A program made the position numbers and the translations under genes. The notes beneath the pieces were generated by a model, which was not told the origin of the DNA, searched no databases, and was given only the letters and a program-made list of their open reading frames with translations. A stretch of DNA of 64,000 bases. It comes from CBDCWO01 sp965223405. GTDB lineage: Bacteria; Bacteroidota; Bacteroidia; Chitinophagales; Saprospiraceae. This document shows, one piece after another, positions 1 to 8,644 of the stretch (positions are counted from its first letter, which is position 1; each line of letters opens with the position of its first letter). The stretch covers positions 1,240,001 through 1,304,000 of the forward strand of contig CBDCWO010000006.1 in assembly GCA_965223405.1 (NCBI GenBank), given 5' to 3'.

Positions 1-358
1 TGATGGTGATACCGACACCCCTTTTATTGTCGAAGATTTGAAATTTGAAACCGGATCGGATCGAATGGTTGAAACTTCCCTGGAACAACTCGACCATTTG
101 GCAAAAGTTATGGATGCCTACCCGGATGTTGAAATCAGAATTGAAGGTCACACGGACAATTCCGGCAATGCCACTCAGAATTTAACCCTCTCAAAAAATA
201 GAACCAAATCCGTAAAAGCTTATCTGGTAGGTAAAGGGGTTAAGGCTGCAAGGATTGAAACTACCGGGTTTGGTGATACCCGGCCCATCGCCACCAATGA
301 TACCGAATTAGGAAAAGCCAAAAACAGAAGAGTAGAAGTCTACGTCACTAAGTTGTAA
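1..358 (+). CDS. OmpA-family protein, C-terminal part (5' end outside window)
   Basis: The reading frame is open from the first bases of the window, so this is the 3' part of a longer gene; a TTG at 38 is internal, not a start. The visible ~118 residues form an OmpA-like peptidoglycan-binding domain: the EGHTDNSGN segment, the LSKNRTKSVKAYL helix and the closing KNRRVEVYV are the family hallmarks. Such domains anchor outer-membrane or lipoproteins to peptidoglycan in the periplasm. The N-terminal part (barrel, TPR or lipoprotein) cannot be seen. A strong hairpin with a T-run follows the stop codon. Confidence 0.85.
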   Translation, partial: DGDTDTPFIVEDLKFETGSDRMVETSLEQLDHLAKVMDAYPDVEIRIEGHTDNSGNATQNLTLSKNRTKSVKAYLVGKGVKAARIETTGFGDTRPIATNDTELGKAKNRRVEVYVTKL

Positions 359-390
359 TTAAGATTTTTTTGGAGTAAATCCGTTGAATA

Positions 391-425
391 AGAGACTGTC
401 TTATCATGAGTCAGTCTCTTTTTTA
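391..425 (+). terminator. Rho-independent terminator after the OmpA-family gene
   Basis: Stem AGAGACTG (391-398) pairs with CAGTCTCT (412-419), followed by a run of six T. The stop codon of the convergent permease (404-406) lies in the loop, so the two genes are packed tail to tail. Confidence 0.75.
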
Positions 426-1729
426 TTTTCGCTCCGCTGGAAAAACCAATATATCGGCACTCCAATTCCCAAGATAATCAAGGCTGCCACCGCCTGTACC
501 GGTTTCTGTGCCACGGTATTGTAGACAAACCAGGTGGAAATGATAATAAACACCAACGGTGTAACCGGATACCAAGAAGTTTTGTAAGGCCGCTGAACTT
601 CCCTGCGACTATATCTAAAAATAATCACGCTAATGGCTCCCAGAATAAGAAATATCCAGTCCATAAAGACGACATAGGTAATCAGGTTTTCGAAAGTACC
701 CCAAAACAATACCAGGACAATCGCCCAGACAGATTGGATCATAATGGCGAAAACCGGTGTTTTATACCGTGGATGCAGATAAGCTAATCGCTTAAAAAAA
801 ACTTTATCCCTGGCCATGGCAAAATATACTCTTGGAGCGGTAAGTGTATAAATTCCAATACTCCCAAAAACCGAAATTACAATGAGGATGGCTACCAGAT
901 TGGCCCCAAAAGAATACACCTGCTGTACCGAATCTGCAGCTACTGCTGAAGAAGTAGACATATCAGCCAAAGGCATCAGAAACATATAAGCCATATTCGT
1001 CAATACATAGGCAACAATCACAATTAACGAACCGAACACCATCGCCCGGGGCACACTATATTGGACATTTCTAGCCTCCCCTGCTAAGAAACTGGCATGG
1101 TACCAGCCTCCATAGGACCAGAGTACCCCGATCAAAGCAACTCCAAAAGCACTGGTGGAGAATGTACCCGGATCAAATTGAAGCGAAGTAAAAAAACTGC
1201 CTTTTTCAGGTCCGAGAAACAAGGCAATTAATACTATGGCCAATATTCCCAGTAATTTCAGACCGGTAAACAGATTGGAAAAATACTCACCAATCTTTAC
1301 ACCAAAAATATTTACGATTGTCAACAAGACAATTGTACTGATGCCGACAATCGGAATCATCCCGTCCGGGATCGGGATCAGGAAGTCTAAAAACCGTGCA
1401 AATGCTAAACTTAGGGCTGCAATGGCCCCCGATGTAATCACCATTAGGATTACCCATCCATATAGAAAGGAGGTTAACTTTCCATACGCTTCCTTCAAAT
1501 AGACATACACTCCACCTGCATGGGGGAACAATCCTCCCAGCTCGGCATATGTTAAAGCACCGGTCAGAGAAATAATCCCACCCAATAACCATACTCCAAT
1601 GATCAAAAAGGAATTGTTTAATTCGGCCGCAATGGATGAGGGTGTAATGAAAATACCGGACCCAATACAAGAACCAACCGCAACCATCGTCAATCCGTAA
1701 AGCGTAAGTTCTTTTTTTAGCTCAGTCAT
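404..1729 (-). CDS. APC-superfamily amino-acid permease
   Basis: A 441-aa, very hydrophobic protein of the amino acid-polyamine-organocation superfamily, predicted to sit in the inner membrane and import amino acids. The first membrane segment carries the family signature GSCIGSGIFITP, with the broken-helix GxGIF motif that binds the substrate alpha-amino and carboxyl groups. The following AELGGLFPHAGG segment is typical of the LAT/SLC7-like branch, and about twelve membrane helices can be drawn. The C-terminus is short and charged. It is divergent from the downstream aspartyl protease gene and convergent with the OmpA-family gene. Substrate specificity cannot be told from sequence. Confidence 0.85.
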   Translation of the reverse strand: MTELKKELTLYGLTMVAVGSCIGSGIFITPSSIAAELNNSFLIIGVWLLGGIISLTGALTYAELGGLFPHAGGVYVYLKEAYGKLTSFLYGWVILMVITSGAIAALSLAFARFLDFLIPIPDGMIPIVGISTIVLLTIVNIFGVKIGEYFSNLFTGLKLLGILAIVLIALFLGPEKGSFFTSLQFDPGTFSTSAFGVALIGVLWSYGGWYHASFLAGEARNVQYSVPRAMVFGSLIVIVAYVLTNMAYMFLMPLADMSTSSAVAADSVQQVYSFGANLVAILIVISVFGSIGIYTLTAPRVYFAMARDKVFFKRLAYLHPRYKTPVFAIMIQSVWAIVLVLFWGTFENLITYVVFMDWIFLILGAISVIIFRYSRREVQRPYKTSWYPVTPLVFIIISTWFVYNTVAQKPVQAVAALIILGIGVPIYWFFQRSENKKETDS

Positions 1730-1822
1730 AAAGTGATCAAATTATCCTTAAATACGTTAAATATTAAAAGTAATCTTTTATCTTATTTATCAAGGAAACA
1801 TTTTGACTGTAATATTACATCG

Positions 1823-3064
1823 ATGAGAATTAAACAGGTCCTACTTTTCTTGACTTTCCTGATTATCCAATGCTTTGGACATGCCTGCATCGGTCAAAAT
1901 ATAGACTTTGATATCCTTAAGGGTCAAAAGAAGGTAGAAATTCCCTTTGAATTTCGAAACAACTTTATTGTAGTCAAAGTAAAAATGCAAGGAGTCATAC
2001 CCCTCAATTTTATTTTTGATACCGGTGCTCAGCATACGCTGCTTTTTAAAAAGATCTATACCGATTTGTTGGGTCATGAGTATGATCGCAGAATTCCCAT
2101 CTTAGGATCCGATCTGGATGAACAGCTGTATGCCTTGGTATGCCGGAAAGTAAGAATTGACATTCCCGGGCTCTTGACTTTTAACCGGGATATCCTGGTA
2201 CTGGAGGAAGATTTTTTTAGATTGGATGAAATGACAGGAATGTACATCGATGGCCTCTTGGGAATAGAGACATTCAAAAACAACGTGGTTGAAGTGGATT
2301 ATGTAAAACGGGTCATCACGGTAAGTAATCCCAAGACGTTTCGCCCTCCTACCAGAAAGGCTACTAAGATTCCGGTGTCCATTACGGATGGGAAACCGTA
2401 TTTGAATGCCCAGGTTACGCTTAGCGATGAAGCCAAAGTAAAGGTAACCCTGCTGATGGATACCGGTGCGGGCATACCGATGTTGTTGTATACCAATACC
2501 CATCCCGATCTGAAACTACCGGATGAAACCATCATCGGTAAGCTGGGCAAAGGATTGGGAGGATATCTGGAAGGCTATTTGGGAAGAGTGACACAGATCG
2601 ATATCCATGACGTTAAATTTCGAAACCTGATTATCAGTTTCCAGGAAATTGATTCATTAAAATTAGTCAATGCATCAATAGAGAGAAATGGTATTTTGGG
2701 AAATCAAATTCTTAGCCGCTTTGATGTGACGCTTGATTTGGTCAACAATTATTTATATCTGGTTCCCAATCGCTTTTTCAGGGATAAGTTTTCCTTTGAT
2801 CGCAGTGGCCTGGTAATCTTTGCGGTCGGACACAACCTGAATGAATATTTGATCAATTCGGTAATTAAAAAAAGCCCTGCAGAGCTGGCCGGTGTCCAGC
2901 CTGGTGATTTGATTAAAAAGGTAAATGGCATACCATCCGCTTTTTTTTCATTGGGAGATATTACCAGGATTTTAAAAAAGAAAGTAGGTAAGAAAATCAA
3001 ATTGGTACTGATCCGGGATGGGGAACGTATAAAGAAAGAGTTTCGGTTGAGGGATCTTATATGA
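1823..3064 (+). CDS. Retropepsin-like aspartyl protease with PDZ domain
   Basis: The ATG at 1823 is chosen because it gives a proper signal peptide (MRIKQVLLFLTFLII..., cleavage near residue 25); an upstream in-frame start at 1733 would only add a non-secretory leader. The 413-aa mature-type protein has two aspartyl-protease repeats, each with a catalytic DTGA motif (residues 66-69 and 213-216), so both lobes of the active site are on one chain. A PDZ domain fills about residues 320-410 (KKSPAELAGVQPGDLI carries the usual GD turn). It is probably periplasmic or surface-exposed; the substrate is unknown. Proteins of this build are common in Bacteroidota. Confidence 0.85.
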   Translation: MRIKQVLLFLTFLIIQCFGHACIGQNIDFDILKGQKKVEIPFEFRNNFIVVKVKMQGVIPLNFIFDTGAQHTLLFKKIYTDLLGHEYDRRIPILGSDLDEQLYALVCRKVRIDIPGLLTFNRDILVLEEDFFRLDEMTGMYIDGLLGIETFKNNVVEVDYVKRVITVSNPKTFRPPTRKATKIPVSITDGKPYLNAQVTLSDEAKVKVTLLMDTGAGIPMLLYTNTHPDLKLPDETIIGKLGKGLGGYLEGYLGRVTQIDIHDVKFRNLIISFQEIDSLKLVNASIERNGILGNQILSRFDVTLDLVNNYLYLVPNRFFRDKFSFDRSGLVIFAVGHNLNEYLINSVIKKSPAELAGVQPGDLIKKVNGIPSAFFSLGDITRILKKKVGKKIKLVLIRDGERIKKEFRLRDLI

Positions 3065-3091
3065 TTTGGGCTGGAGGACTCAGGAAATGTG

Positions 3092-3128
3092 TTATTGCTG
3101 TAGGATATGATTGTTATAGTAGTGGTTT
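3092..3128 (-). pseudogene. 3' end of a YoeB-like toxin remnant, separated by IS256 insertion
   Basis: Removing the IS256 element and one target-site copy joins this piece to the remnant at 4538-4632. The joined minus-strand frame reads SCRNHYYNNHILQQ and then a stop at 3092-3094. The CRxHY motif is the conserved YoeB C-terminus. Only the last dozen or so codons lie on this side of the element. Confidence 0.5.
3121..3128. repeat. Target-site duplication, left copy (IS256 element)
   Basis: The octamer AGTGGTTT directly abuts the left end of the IS element and is repeated exactly at 4538-4545 after the right end. Eight or nine bases is the usual duplication length for IS256-family transposition. 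Confidence 0.9.
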
Positions 3129-3191
3129 GGGATAGTTCATTTAACTGTGTCTTTTGTTAAAAATATTAATATTCTACCTCCCACTTTTGGG

Positions 3192-3258
3192 AGGTAAGGT
3201 TTGGTTCTGGAAGGAGGCCGTAGGCCGACTGGAAGAACCAAACCTTACCTTTATTTTT
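3192..3258 (+). terminator. Strong hairpin inside the IS256 element
   Basis: A perfect 17-bp stem (3192-3208 with 3234-3250, arm AGGTAAGGTTTGGTTCT) encloses a 25-base loop that itself holds GGCC-GTA-GGCC. It is followed on the plus strand by a T-rich run (3251-3258). It lies just past the transposase stop codon. It would block plus-strand read-through from the host into the transposase antisense strand, a common self-protection in insertion sequences; that role is inferred. Confidence 0.6.
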
Positions 3259-3260
3259 TC

Positions 3261-4505
3261 TCAGGTCTCTTTCGGCACCCTTTCTGGATAGTTTTGCATG
3301 ATGCTACGTTGGATACTTGTCCAGGCAAAGGCCTTCCTACTCCACGATTTTTTATTGTGCATGAGCGATAAATACAACTGTTTGGTTAAGGCTGTAGGTG
3401 AAACCCAGGCCGCTTTGGACTTAATCAATTTACGCATGATTCGGTGTAGAGCTTCGACCGGGTTTGTTGTATAAATCATTTTCCGCATTCCTGGGTCAAA
3501 GTCCATAAAGGCCATTAATTCTTGCCAATTATTTCTCCATTGATCTACTATGTATTGATATTGGTTCGACCACTTTACTTCAAAGGATAACAGACCGCTC
3601 TGGGCTTGCTCTAGCGTCGGTGATGTGTATATTTTACGTAGATCCGATGCAACCTTTTTTACATCCTTAGAATCGACATATTTAAGCGAATTTCGAACTT
3701 GATGAACAATGCATTTTTGAACTATAGTCTTTGGTAAAACATCTGTAATTACTTCTGATAATCCAGTCAAATTATCAGTGCACATCACCAATATATCTGT
3801 AACTCCTCGACTCTTGAGATCTTCCAATATTATCCCCCATTTACCAGCTCCTTCACTTCCTTGTACATACAAGCCAAGCATGTCTCGCTGACCTTCCCAA
3901 TCTACCGCGTATACCGTGTAAAATGCATGGTTACTGTATTTGCCCTCATTCCTAACCTTAAAATGTATCGCATCCAAATACACAATTGGATAAAATGATT
4001 GAAGCTCTCTTGCACGCCAACGATGTATCTCAGGCAATACTTTGTCTGTGATTTGTGATATCTTTCCAGCTGATATTTCTACCCCATACATCTGGATGAG
4101 TAATCGCCTGACATCTTCTATCGAGTTGCCCTGGGCATACAATGCCAATATCTGAGCATCTAATCCACTATTTAGTTCTCTTTGACGCTTCGCTATCAAT
4201 TCAGGCTCAAACTCTCCATTACGGTCCCTAGGGGTCTCAACATAAATGTCTCCACTATTTGTCAAGACCTTCTTAACCGATTTTCCGTTTCGCTTATTTC
4301 TACGATTATTTGTCCGCTCTTCGCCCATAAACGACTCCATCTCTCCATCTAGCAATTGATTCACCATCGATTGTAGTAACTCGCTGAAGGGACTGTCTTC
4401 CCCTAATACTGGACGTTTGCTGTACAAATGCTTCTTTAGCCGATCATACATCTTAGAATCAACTAATAACTGTTCTTTTTCATTCTTTCCTTTCATATTT
4501 TGCAA
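3261..4505 (-). CDS. IS256-family (Transposase_mut) DDE transposase
   Basis: A 414-aa transposase of the mutator-like IS256 family. The N-terminal third is DNA-binding (LLDGEMESFMGEERTNN is the family signature). The catalytic triad is visible as the Asp of YLDAIHFKVR, the Asp of VMCTDNLTG and the Glu of TTNPVEALHR. The C-terminal KSWSRKAFAWTSIQ segment is also typical. The length is normal for the family and the frame is intact, so the protein is probably active. It acts on the inverted repeats at 3129 and 4537. A second ATG, three codons in, may be the real start. Confidence 0.95.
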   Translation of the reverse strand: MQNMKGKNEKEQLLVDSKMYDRLKKHLYSKRPVLGEDSPFSELLQSMVNQLLDGEMESFMGEERTNNRRNKRNGKSVKKVLTNSGDIYVETPRDRNGEFEPELIAKRQRELNSGLDAQILALYAQGNSIEDVRRLLIQMYGVEISAGKISQITDKVLPEIHRWRARELQSFYPIVYLDAIHFKVRNEGKYSNHAFYTVYAVDWEGQRDMLGLYVQGSEGAGKWGIILEDLKSRGVTDILVMCTDNLTGLSEVITDVLPKTIVQKCIVHQVRNSLKYVDSKDVKKVASDLRKIYTSPTLEQAQSGLLSFEVKWSNQYQYIVDQWRNNWQELMAFMDFDPGMRKMIYTTNPVEALHRIMRKLIKSKAAWVSPTALTKQLYLSLMHNKKSWSRKAFAWTSIQRSIMQNYPERVPKET

Positions 4506-4537
4506 AGTTAATCAGACACAGTTATTTGAACAGTCTC

Positions 4538-4545
4538 AGTGGTTT
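4538..4545. repeat. Target-site duplication, right copy (IS256 element)
   Basis: An exact second copy of AGTGGTTT, directly after the right inverted repeat. Confidence 0.9.
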
Positions 4546-4632
4546 CGGCAACTTACTATCAATAATTCTTCTTTAATGTAAGAGTAAACCAACCGATGTT
4601 CTTTATCGAATCGTCTGGACCAAAAGCCACTA
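4538..4632 (-). pseudogene. YoeB-like toxin remnant
   Basis: The minus strand reads SGFWSRRFDKEHRLVYSY, then IKEELLIVSCRNH, the unmistakable C-terminal third of a YoeB/Txe-type mRNA interferase (compare GWWSRR...RLVY...CRYHY). Upstream the frame meets stop codons within a few residues, and no start, N-terminal half or YefM-like antitoxin is present. The IS256 element interrupts the last codons. An intact but clearly different YefM-YoeB pair lies at the other end of the island (17842-18368). Confidence 0.65.
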
Positions 4633-4704
4633 GGTCAATTTCATTCCTCTTTGAGTTCTTTGTCTTTATTCCTTTTTTTACTAACTATACCAAAGGTGTT
4701 TTGG

Positions 4705-4830
4705 TTTGTCCAGTTAAGTTATGATGAAAAATTTTCTAAGATCAAGGCAAAAAACGTAGCTATAGCCCTAACTACAACGAGGCTTTTCAATGCAGATGTT
4801 AGGAAATTTTGCAGTAAATTGACGGACAAA
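4705..4830. mobile_element. Candidate MITE-like palindromic element (126 bp)
   Basis: The ends TTTGTCCAGTTAAGTT... and, read inward from the other side, TTTGTCCGTCAATTT... form imperfect inverted repeats that continue to AAAATTTTCTAA / AAAATTTCCTAA about 30 bases in. The core (AAGGC...TAGC...CTAC...TTTTCAA) resembles the core of the better-supported element at 17387-17548. There is no coding capacity. No clear target duplication is visible, so the exact ends are provisional. Confidence 0.4.
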
Positions 4831-4874
4831 TTAAATCGTCGTTGGTATAATTGTCCGACGTAGGAAGACTCCGC

Positions 4875-5398
4875 TTATTTCTCTTTTTTATATCCAATTC
4901 TCTTTCTGGTATCTTGTTCTATTCGTAGTTCTTTCTCTGCCATTAATCGTTTCAAGTATTCAAAAAGCACTTTTATTTCTTCTCCTTGACCTGATACATT
5001 CCTTTCAATCTGCTCCATTCTTAGAACCAAGTCTTTGTGATGTAATAACAGTTCTCGCATTTTAGTAAATACTCGGACTATTCGGATATTAACTGCTATT
5101 GCTTTCTCACTTTTTAGCACACTTGATAACATCAAAACTCCATGCTCAGTAAAAGCGTAAGGTGCTTTTCTTCTACCACCCCAATTTGATGTCACATTTT
5201 GTGATTTCAAGCTTTGCTTAGTTGGAACATAAAATCATCAGGGAACCTTTTGATATTCCTTTTCACTTGTTGGTTTAAGACTCTGGTCTCAACTTGGTAG
5301 AGTTCTGCTAAATCACTATCTAACATTACCTTTTGTTCTCGGATCATTTTGATCTTACTGATAACTATTCCTTCTTCTATGTATGTTTCTTCTTTCAA
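4875..5398 (-). pseudogene. ORF6N-domain protein, frameshifted
   Basis: The first frame (5398 to 5207) gives KVMLDSDLAELYQVETRVLNQQ...RFPDDFMFQLSK, the start of an ORF6N DNA-binding domain, and then stops. A second frame (from 5212) continues with LKSQNVTSNWGGRRKAPYAF and TEHGVLMLSSVLKSEKAI, then a helical tail. Intact family members join these pieces through about six residues (after FQL, before LKSQN), so a small deletion of roughly 15-17 bases has removed the joint and shifted the frame. ORF6N proteins are phage- and island-associated regulators. The remaining tail (MRELLLHHKDLVLRMEQIE) is a predicted coiled coil. Confidence 0.8.
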
Positions 5399-5693
5399 AT
5401 CAACTCGATATCACAATTTAAACAATGTTATTCTATTTAAACTGATGATGCTTTTTGATTTGCTCTTTTAAGTCTGTAGGATCTGCTTTTCTATATCGCT
5501 CTGCACTCCGCTCTTCTAAGACCTGTTAAATGTTGTCCTTTCCTCAATCCTTCATTTTTAACCCAGATTGATATTCCTGATTTTCTTAAGTGATTCAGCT
5601 ATTTGCTCTCGATGTTGAGCTTTTCGGTTGCTTCGTTCTTTAGGTGCTTAGATAAATTTTTGAACTGCCAATGTAGTTGATGAAAGTCGTCGG
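5399..5693. other. Gene-free degenerate stretch left of the cassette array
   Basis: No intact gene. About 5465-5545 is clearly similar to 18465-18545 on the other side of the array (shared CTTTCTATATCGCT and CTCTTCTAAGACCTG). Minus-strand translation gives short protein-like pieces (for example LHWQFKNLSKHLKNEA) broken by stops, so this is probably the remains of a gene. I do not recognise the family. Confidence 0.5.
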
Positions 5694-5947
5694 CTTATGT
5701 AGAACTACTATTCCAGTCTATTTCAGGATGACATTGAATGAATTCAAACACAGATTCCATAATAAATTCGGAATGACGTCAAATTGATATAAAAAGATTG
5801 CAAGAAAAATCTGAACAACAATCATACTGGAAAATTAACAACATCCGTCAGATCCCAGAGGGATCACATTAGGTTTGCCAAATTCAGTGACCTTAGATCA
5901 CGACCTCAGAGAGGTCGCATTAGAGATAGAGTGGCCGTTAAATCATG
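5694..5947. repeat. Array spacer, left-border partial copy
   Basis: From CTTATGTAGAAC onward this matches the ~299-bp spacer found between all cassettes, ending at the stop codon of the leftmost B gene. The leader-proximal third of the spacer is missing. It carries the same small stems GATCCC-AGA-GGGATC and GACCTC-AGA-GAGGTC; the ATTCCGAA/TTCGGAAT stem is damaged here (ATTCCATAATAAATTCGG). Confidence 0.8.
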
Positions 5948-6442
5948 CTATACCCGCTCATACACATACAAAGTCTTCCCTGCTTCATGCAAATACAACT
6001 TATCCTGATGCAATACCGGGGCCGCCAGTCCCTCATAGCGTCCGGCTTCCGGATTGTGATCTTGTATCCAGGCAATTTCCGAATTGTAGATATCTACCAT
6101 CCCAAAGCGGGTACCCTGATAATTGCTAACAAAGTACAATCCTTCGGGATACACATTCGCCAAATGTGAACTAGGCCATATCCTATATTTTTCTTTTAGA
6201 TTTTCGAATCGCTTCTCGATGACTTTTTCTCCTTTTATAGGATCGATTACCTGATATAGATCGGTCTGAAAGCCTATTAATTTACTTTGTTCTTCCATAA
6301 CCTGAAAGGATGGCATACATTTTTCTAACCTCCAAAGTTCTTTACCCGTCTCGATATCCAGACCAATCAGATGAGCAGTATTGGTCCTGAAGATCAGGAC
6401 CTGGTCGACCAGGTAGAGTGGACCATAAATATTCATATCATC
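5948..6442 (-). pseudogene. Cassette I gene B, 3' half (split by IS66)
   Basis: This is the constant C-terminal half of the PQQ-like propeller protein: LIGLDIETGKELWRLEKC, then the MPSFQVMEEQ variant block, then the shared tail ending in TLYVYERV. The gene is cut at a GATGATATGAA site by the IS66 element. Joining it to 8722-9221 and dropping one 8-bp repeat restores a 328-aa frame of exactly the length of cassette V B. As it stands, neither half can make the full protein. Confidence 0.9.
6435..6442. repeat. Target-site duplication, left copy (IS66 element)
   Basis: ATATCATC abuts the left end of the IS66 element and recurs at 8722-8729. The uninterrupted sequence in cassette V has this octamer once. 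Confidence 0.93.
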
Positions 6443-6465
6443 GTATGCTCCCCACAAACCCCATT

Positions 6466-8004
6466 CTAATCGAACATACTACGGTCAACTTTATGTGGTA
6501 ACCAGTTAACTGCCTGGTCATTAATTTTTTCAGAGACCATTTTTTTGAAAAGCCAAGTGAGGTACTTATAGACATCTATTCCACGAATCTGGCAAGTAGC
6601 AATGATTGAATAGAATGTTGCGACATGTTGGGCAGTCTGATCGGTTTTAGCGAACAAATAATTCTTTCTACCCAGAGCAAGTAGTCTTATTTTGTTTTCC
6701 AATAAATTGGTATCTATTTCCCAGTTTCCATTATTGACATAGTTGGACAATTGGAACCATCTTTTGATCGTATATCTGAAGGCTGCCTTGACAGGTCCGG
6801 TAAGATTCTTCAAGGAGGCCTCATCCAGTTTTTTCTTGATACTATTTAACACTGGGATCGCCTTTTGTTGTCTCAGATCATAGCGCTTCTTAGCATCCAT
6901 GCGCTGTTCGCGAGCCTCACTTTCCAGAGCATATAATTGCTGTATATCTTCTAATAAAGGATGTATTATATCTGGTTCCAGATCTTTAACTTCATAGAAT
7001 TTTCTTCGGGTATGAGCCCAACAGTTCAAAAATTCACTTACTTGAATTTCATACTTACCCATGAGCTTAGCTTCGGGAGGAACATCCGCTATGCTCTGAT
7101 AGGTAGAGTTACCATCTGCTTGTAATACTCCTTGGTAACCATCCAATAGTTCGCAAGCAAAATCTTTTTCTTTGCTGACTCGATAGTTGAATAAAACCAG
7201 ATCTGACCTAGGTGCATGCATCACCCACATGCAGCCTCGTAACTTACCATGTTCTTGATCCTGACTCAATACTCGAATGCTTGATTCATCCATTTGTACA
7301 TAGCCACTCGACAACATTTCCTGGTGCATCAAATCGTGCAAAGGTTGCATCATTTCTCCGACCTTGGCCAGATAATTGTAACAGTGCTTGGCTTTGATAA
7401 AGTGGATTCCTGCTTTGCGCAATTTCTTTACAAAGCGATATACCGGCATATGGTATTCAAACTTTTCACTAATCAAACCTGCTACCAGACTGTCATCCAC
7501 CAACCCCTTAGGTATAATCCGCGCTGGTATATTTGCCTGATATATATTTTTTTCATCTAAAGTTTTATCTGCGTATCGTGGACGTATAATTTTTAACACT
7601 TTCAATTCCATCGGAATATACTTTAGTATCTCCGTAACATCCTTTCCGATTCGCTTGAAGTGTTCCTGATAACCTTCAGGTTCTATGATCTGTTCTTCCC
7701 GAGGTAAGTGGGAAGGAAAGGTATTTCTTGATATTTTCTTTTTCTTGCTCTTTTTCTTTTTACTGTCCTGGTGATCTGTTATGGTATTGCTTGATCCATT
7801 TGATTTAGATTGGTCGGATTCCTCTAGGTCAAACATGGACATTTGCTCTTCTGGAACGGCTGGAATGAAGCGTTCTCGCTTGGAACCAAATAAGGCCCTT
7901 TCTAATTGTTCAAGCCTAAGGCGTTGTGCTAAGTTTTCTATTTTTAGTGCTTCATTTTCTTCCTTTAATGACAAATATTCCTGTTCTAACTCCCTGATAG
8001 TCAT
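6466..8004 (-). CDS. tnpC: IS66 transposase TnpC
   Basis: A 512-aa IS66-family DDE transposase. An N-terminal leucine-rich coiled coil (SLKEENEALKIENLAQRLRL) is followed by the LFGSKRERF motif and a lysine-rich linker. A zinc-binding-type/helix-turn-helix region follows, then the catalytic core, with MDESSIRVL holding the first Asp and LQADGNSTY the second. The C-terminal TNLLENKIRLLALGRKNYLF segment has the catalytic Glu and is the most conserved part of the family. The TnpC C-terminal tail domain is also present. It is encoded downstream of tnpA and tnpB, as in other IS66 elements, and looks functional. Confidence 0.95.
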   Translation of the reverse strand: MTIRELEQEYLSLKEENEALKIENLAQRLRLEQLERALFGSKRERFIPAVPEEQMSMFDLEESDQSKSNGSSNTITDHQDSKKKKSKKKKISRNTFPSHLPREEQIIEPEGYQEHFKRIGKDVTEILKYIPMELKVLKIIRPRYADKTLDEKNIYQANIPARIIPKGLVDDSLVAGLISEKFEYHMPVYRFVKKLRKAGIHFIKAKHCYNYLAKVGEMMQPLHDLMHQEMLSSGYVQMDESSIRVLSQDQEHGKLRGCMWVMHAPRSDLVLFNYRVSKEKDFACELLDGYQGVLQADGNSTYQSIADVPPEAKLMGKYEIQVSEFLNCWAHTRRKFYEVKDLEPDIIHPLLEDIQQLYALESEAREQRMDAKKRYDLRQQKAIPVLNSIKKKLDEASLKNLTGPVKAAFRYTIKRWFQLSNYVNNGNWEIDTNLLENKIRLLALGRKNYLFAKTDQTAQHVATFYSIIATCQIRGIDVYKYLTWLFKKMVSEKINDQAVNWLPHKVDRSMFD

Positions 8005-8022
8005 ATATTAAAAATACATAAT

Positions 8023-8364
8023 CTATCCCGTTTTTCCCAAATTATAACGCTTTCTTTTTACTATCTTTTCACTATTTATTCCACGCAATATCAATAGCAA
8101 TTTCTCATAGCTTATCCGGTATGACTTATCCTTGGGATGTTCAAATGTACCGCACTCCAACTGCTTGTAGTATATACTGAATCCATCTCCTTCCCACAGT
8201 AATAACTTTAGTAAATTACCCCGCCGGTTGATAAATACATATCCGTCTCCACTCTTTGCCCGGTGGTGCATTTGACTCATTACTATTTTGCCCAAACCCC
8301 AGAATCCTTTGCGCATATCAACAGGATTATCATATAGATAATATCGTCGACTACTCTCAAGCAT
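8023..8364 (-). CDS. tnpB: IS66 accessory protein TnpB
   Basis: A 113-aa protein of the IS66 Orf2-like family. Key segments are YLYDNPVDMRKGFWGL, GDGYVFINRRGNLLKLLLWE and GFSIYYKQLECGTF, which match the family almost word for word. TnpB is required with TnpA for IS66 transposition, though its biochemical role is not established. It overlaps tnpA by eight bases, which suggests translational coupling, and is followed by tnpC after 18 bases. Confidence 0.93.
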   Translation of the reverse strand: MLESSRRYYLYDNPVDMRKGFWGLGKIVMSQMHHRAKSGDGYVFINRRGNLLKLLLWEGDGFSIYYKQLECGTFEHPKDKSYRISYEKLLLILRGINSEKIVKRKRYNLGKTG

Positions 8365-8644
8365 AACTCATGATTTTTTCTATCAACTCCTCAGGGATAC
8401 TCCCTCCACATTCAATCTCTATTCCATTGGGAAGATGTATTCGTATTTGGGTCATTGTTCTGGGGGGGCTTAATTGAACAAAATTACCCGTTTCCTTTTT
8501 TTCTTTGTTATAATATGTTACCCAATAACTCAACTTCGCTATGCTCAAACCATGTGCCTTGCTGAACCTGGCTCTGCTTTCTCCACTTTTGTGATAATCC
8601 ATTACCAACTTTTTCATCTTATCACGTACCTTGCTCATTCCCAT
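8357..8644 (-). CDS. tnpA: IS66 accessory protein TnpA
   Basis: A 95-aa small helix-turn-helix protein at the head of the IS66 operon. The N-terminal half (MKKLVMDYHKSGESRARFSK, then AHGLSIAKLSYW) is the helix-turn-helix region typical of IS66 TnpA. The C-terminal half (IRIHLPNGIEIECGG) is a short beta segment also seen in the family. A second ATG at 8638 could be the start. It overlaps tnpB. Confidence 0.88.
   Translation of the reverse strand: MGMSKVRDKMKKLVMDYHKSGESRARFSKAHGLSIAKLSYWVTYYNKEKKETGNFVQLSPPRTMTQIRIHLPNGIEIECGGSIPEELIEKIMSYA

Larger units (their letters stand above)
3129..4537 (-). mobile_element. Complete IS256-family insertion sequence (1409 bp)
   Basis: The right end read inward is GAGACTGTTCAAATAACTGT..., and the left end read inward is GGGATAGTTCATTTAACTGT...; these imperfect inverted repeats share the ACTGTGTCT core. 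An 8-bp duplication flanks the element. It carries one transposase gene on the minus strand and a 17-bp perfect stem at 3192-3250 downstream of it. The intact ends, intact transposase and perfect target duplication indicate a recent insertion. The target was a decaying YoeB-like toxin gene. Confidence 0.92.

Noticed and set aside
1733..1822. Longer N-terminus for the aspartyl protease
   Set aside because: The extra 30 residues are not hydrophobic and would bury the signal peptide that begins at 1823.
4651..4863. 70-codon plus-strand frame covering the left MITE-like element
   Set aside because: It crosses a palindromic non-coding element and is low-complexity at its start; no protein-like features.
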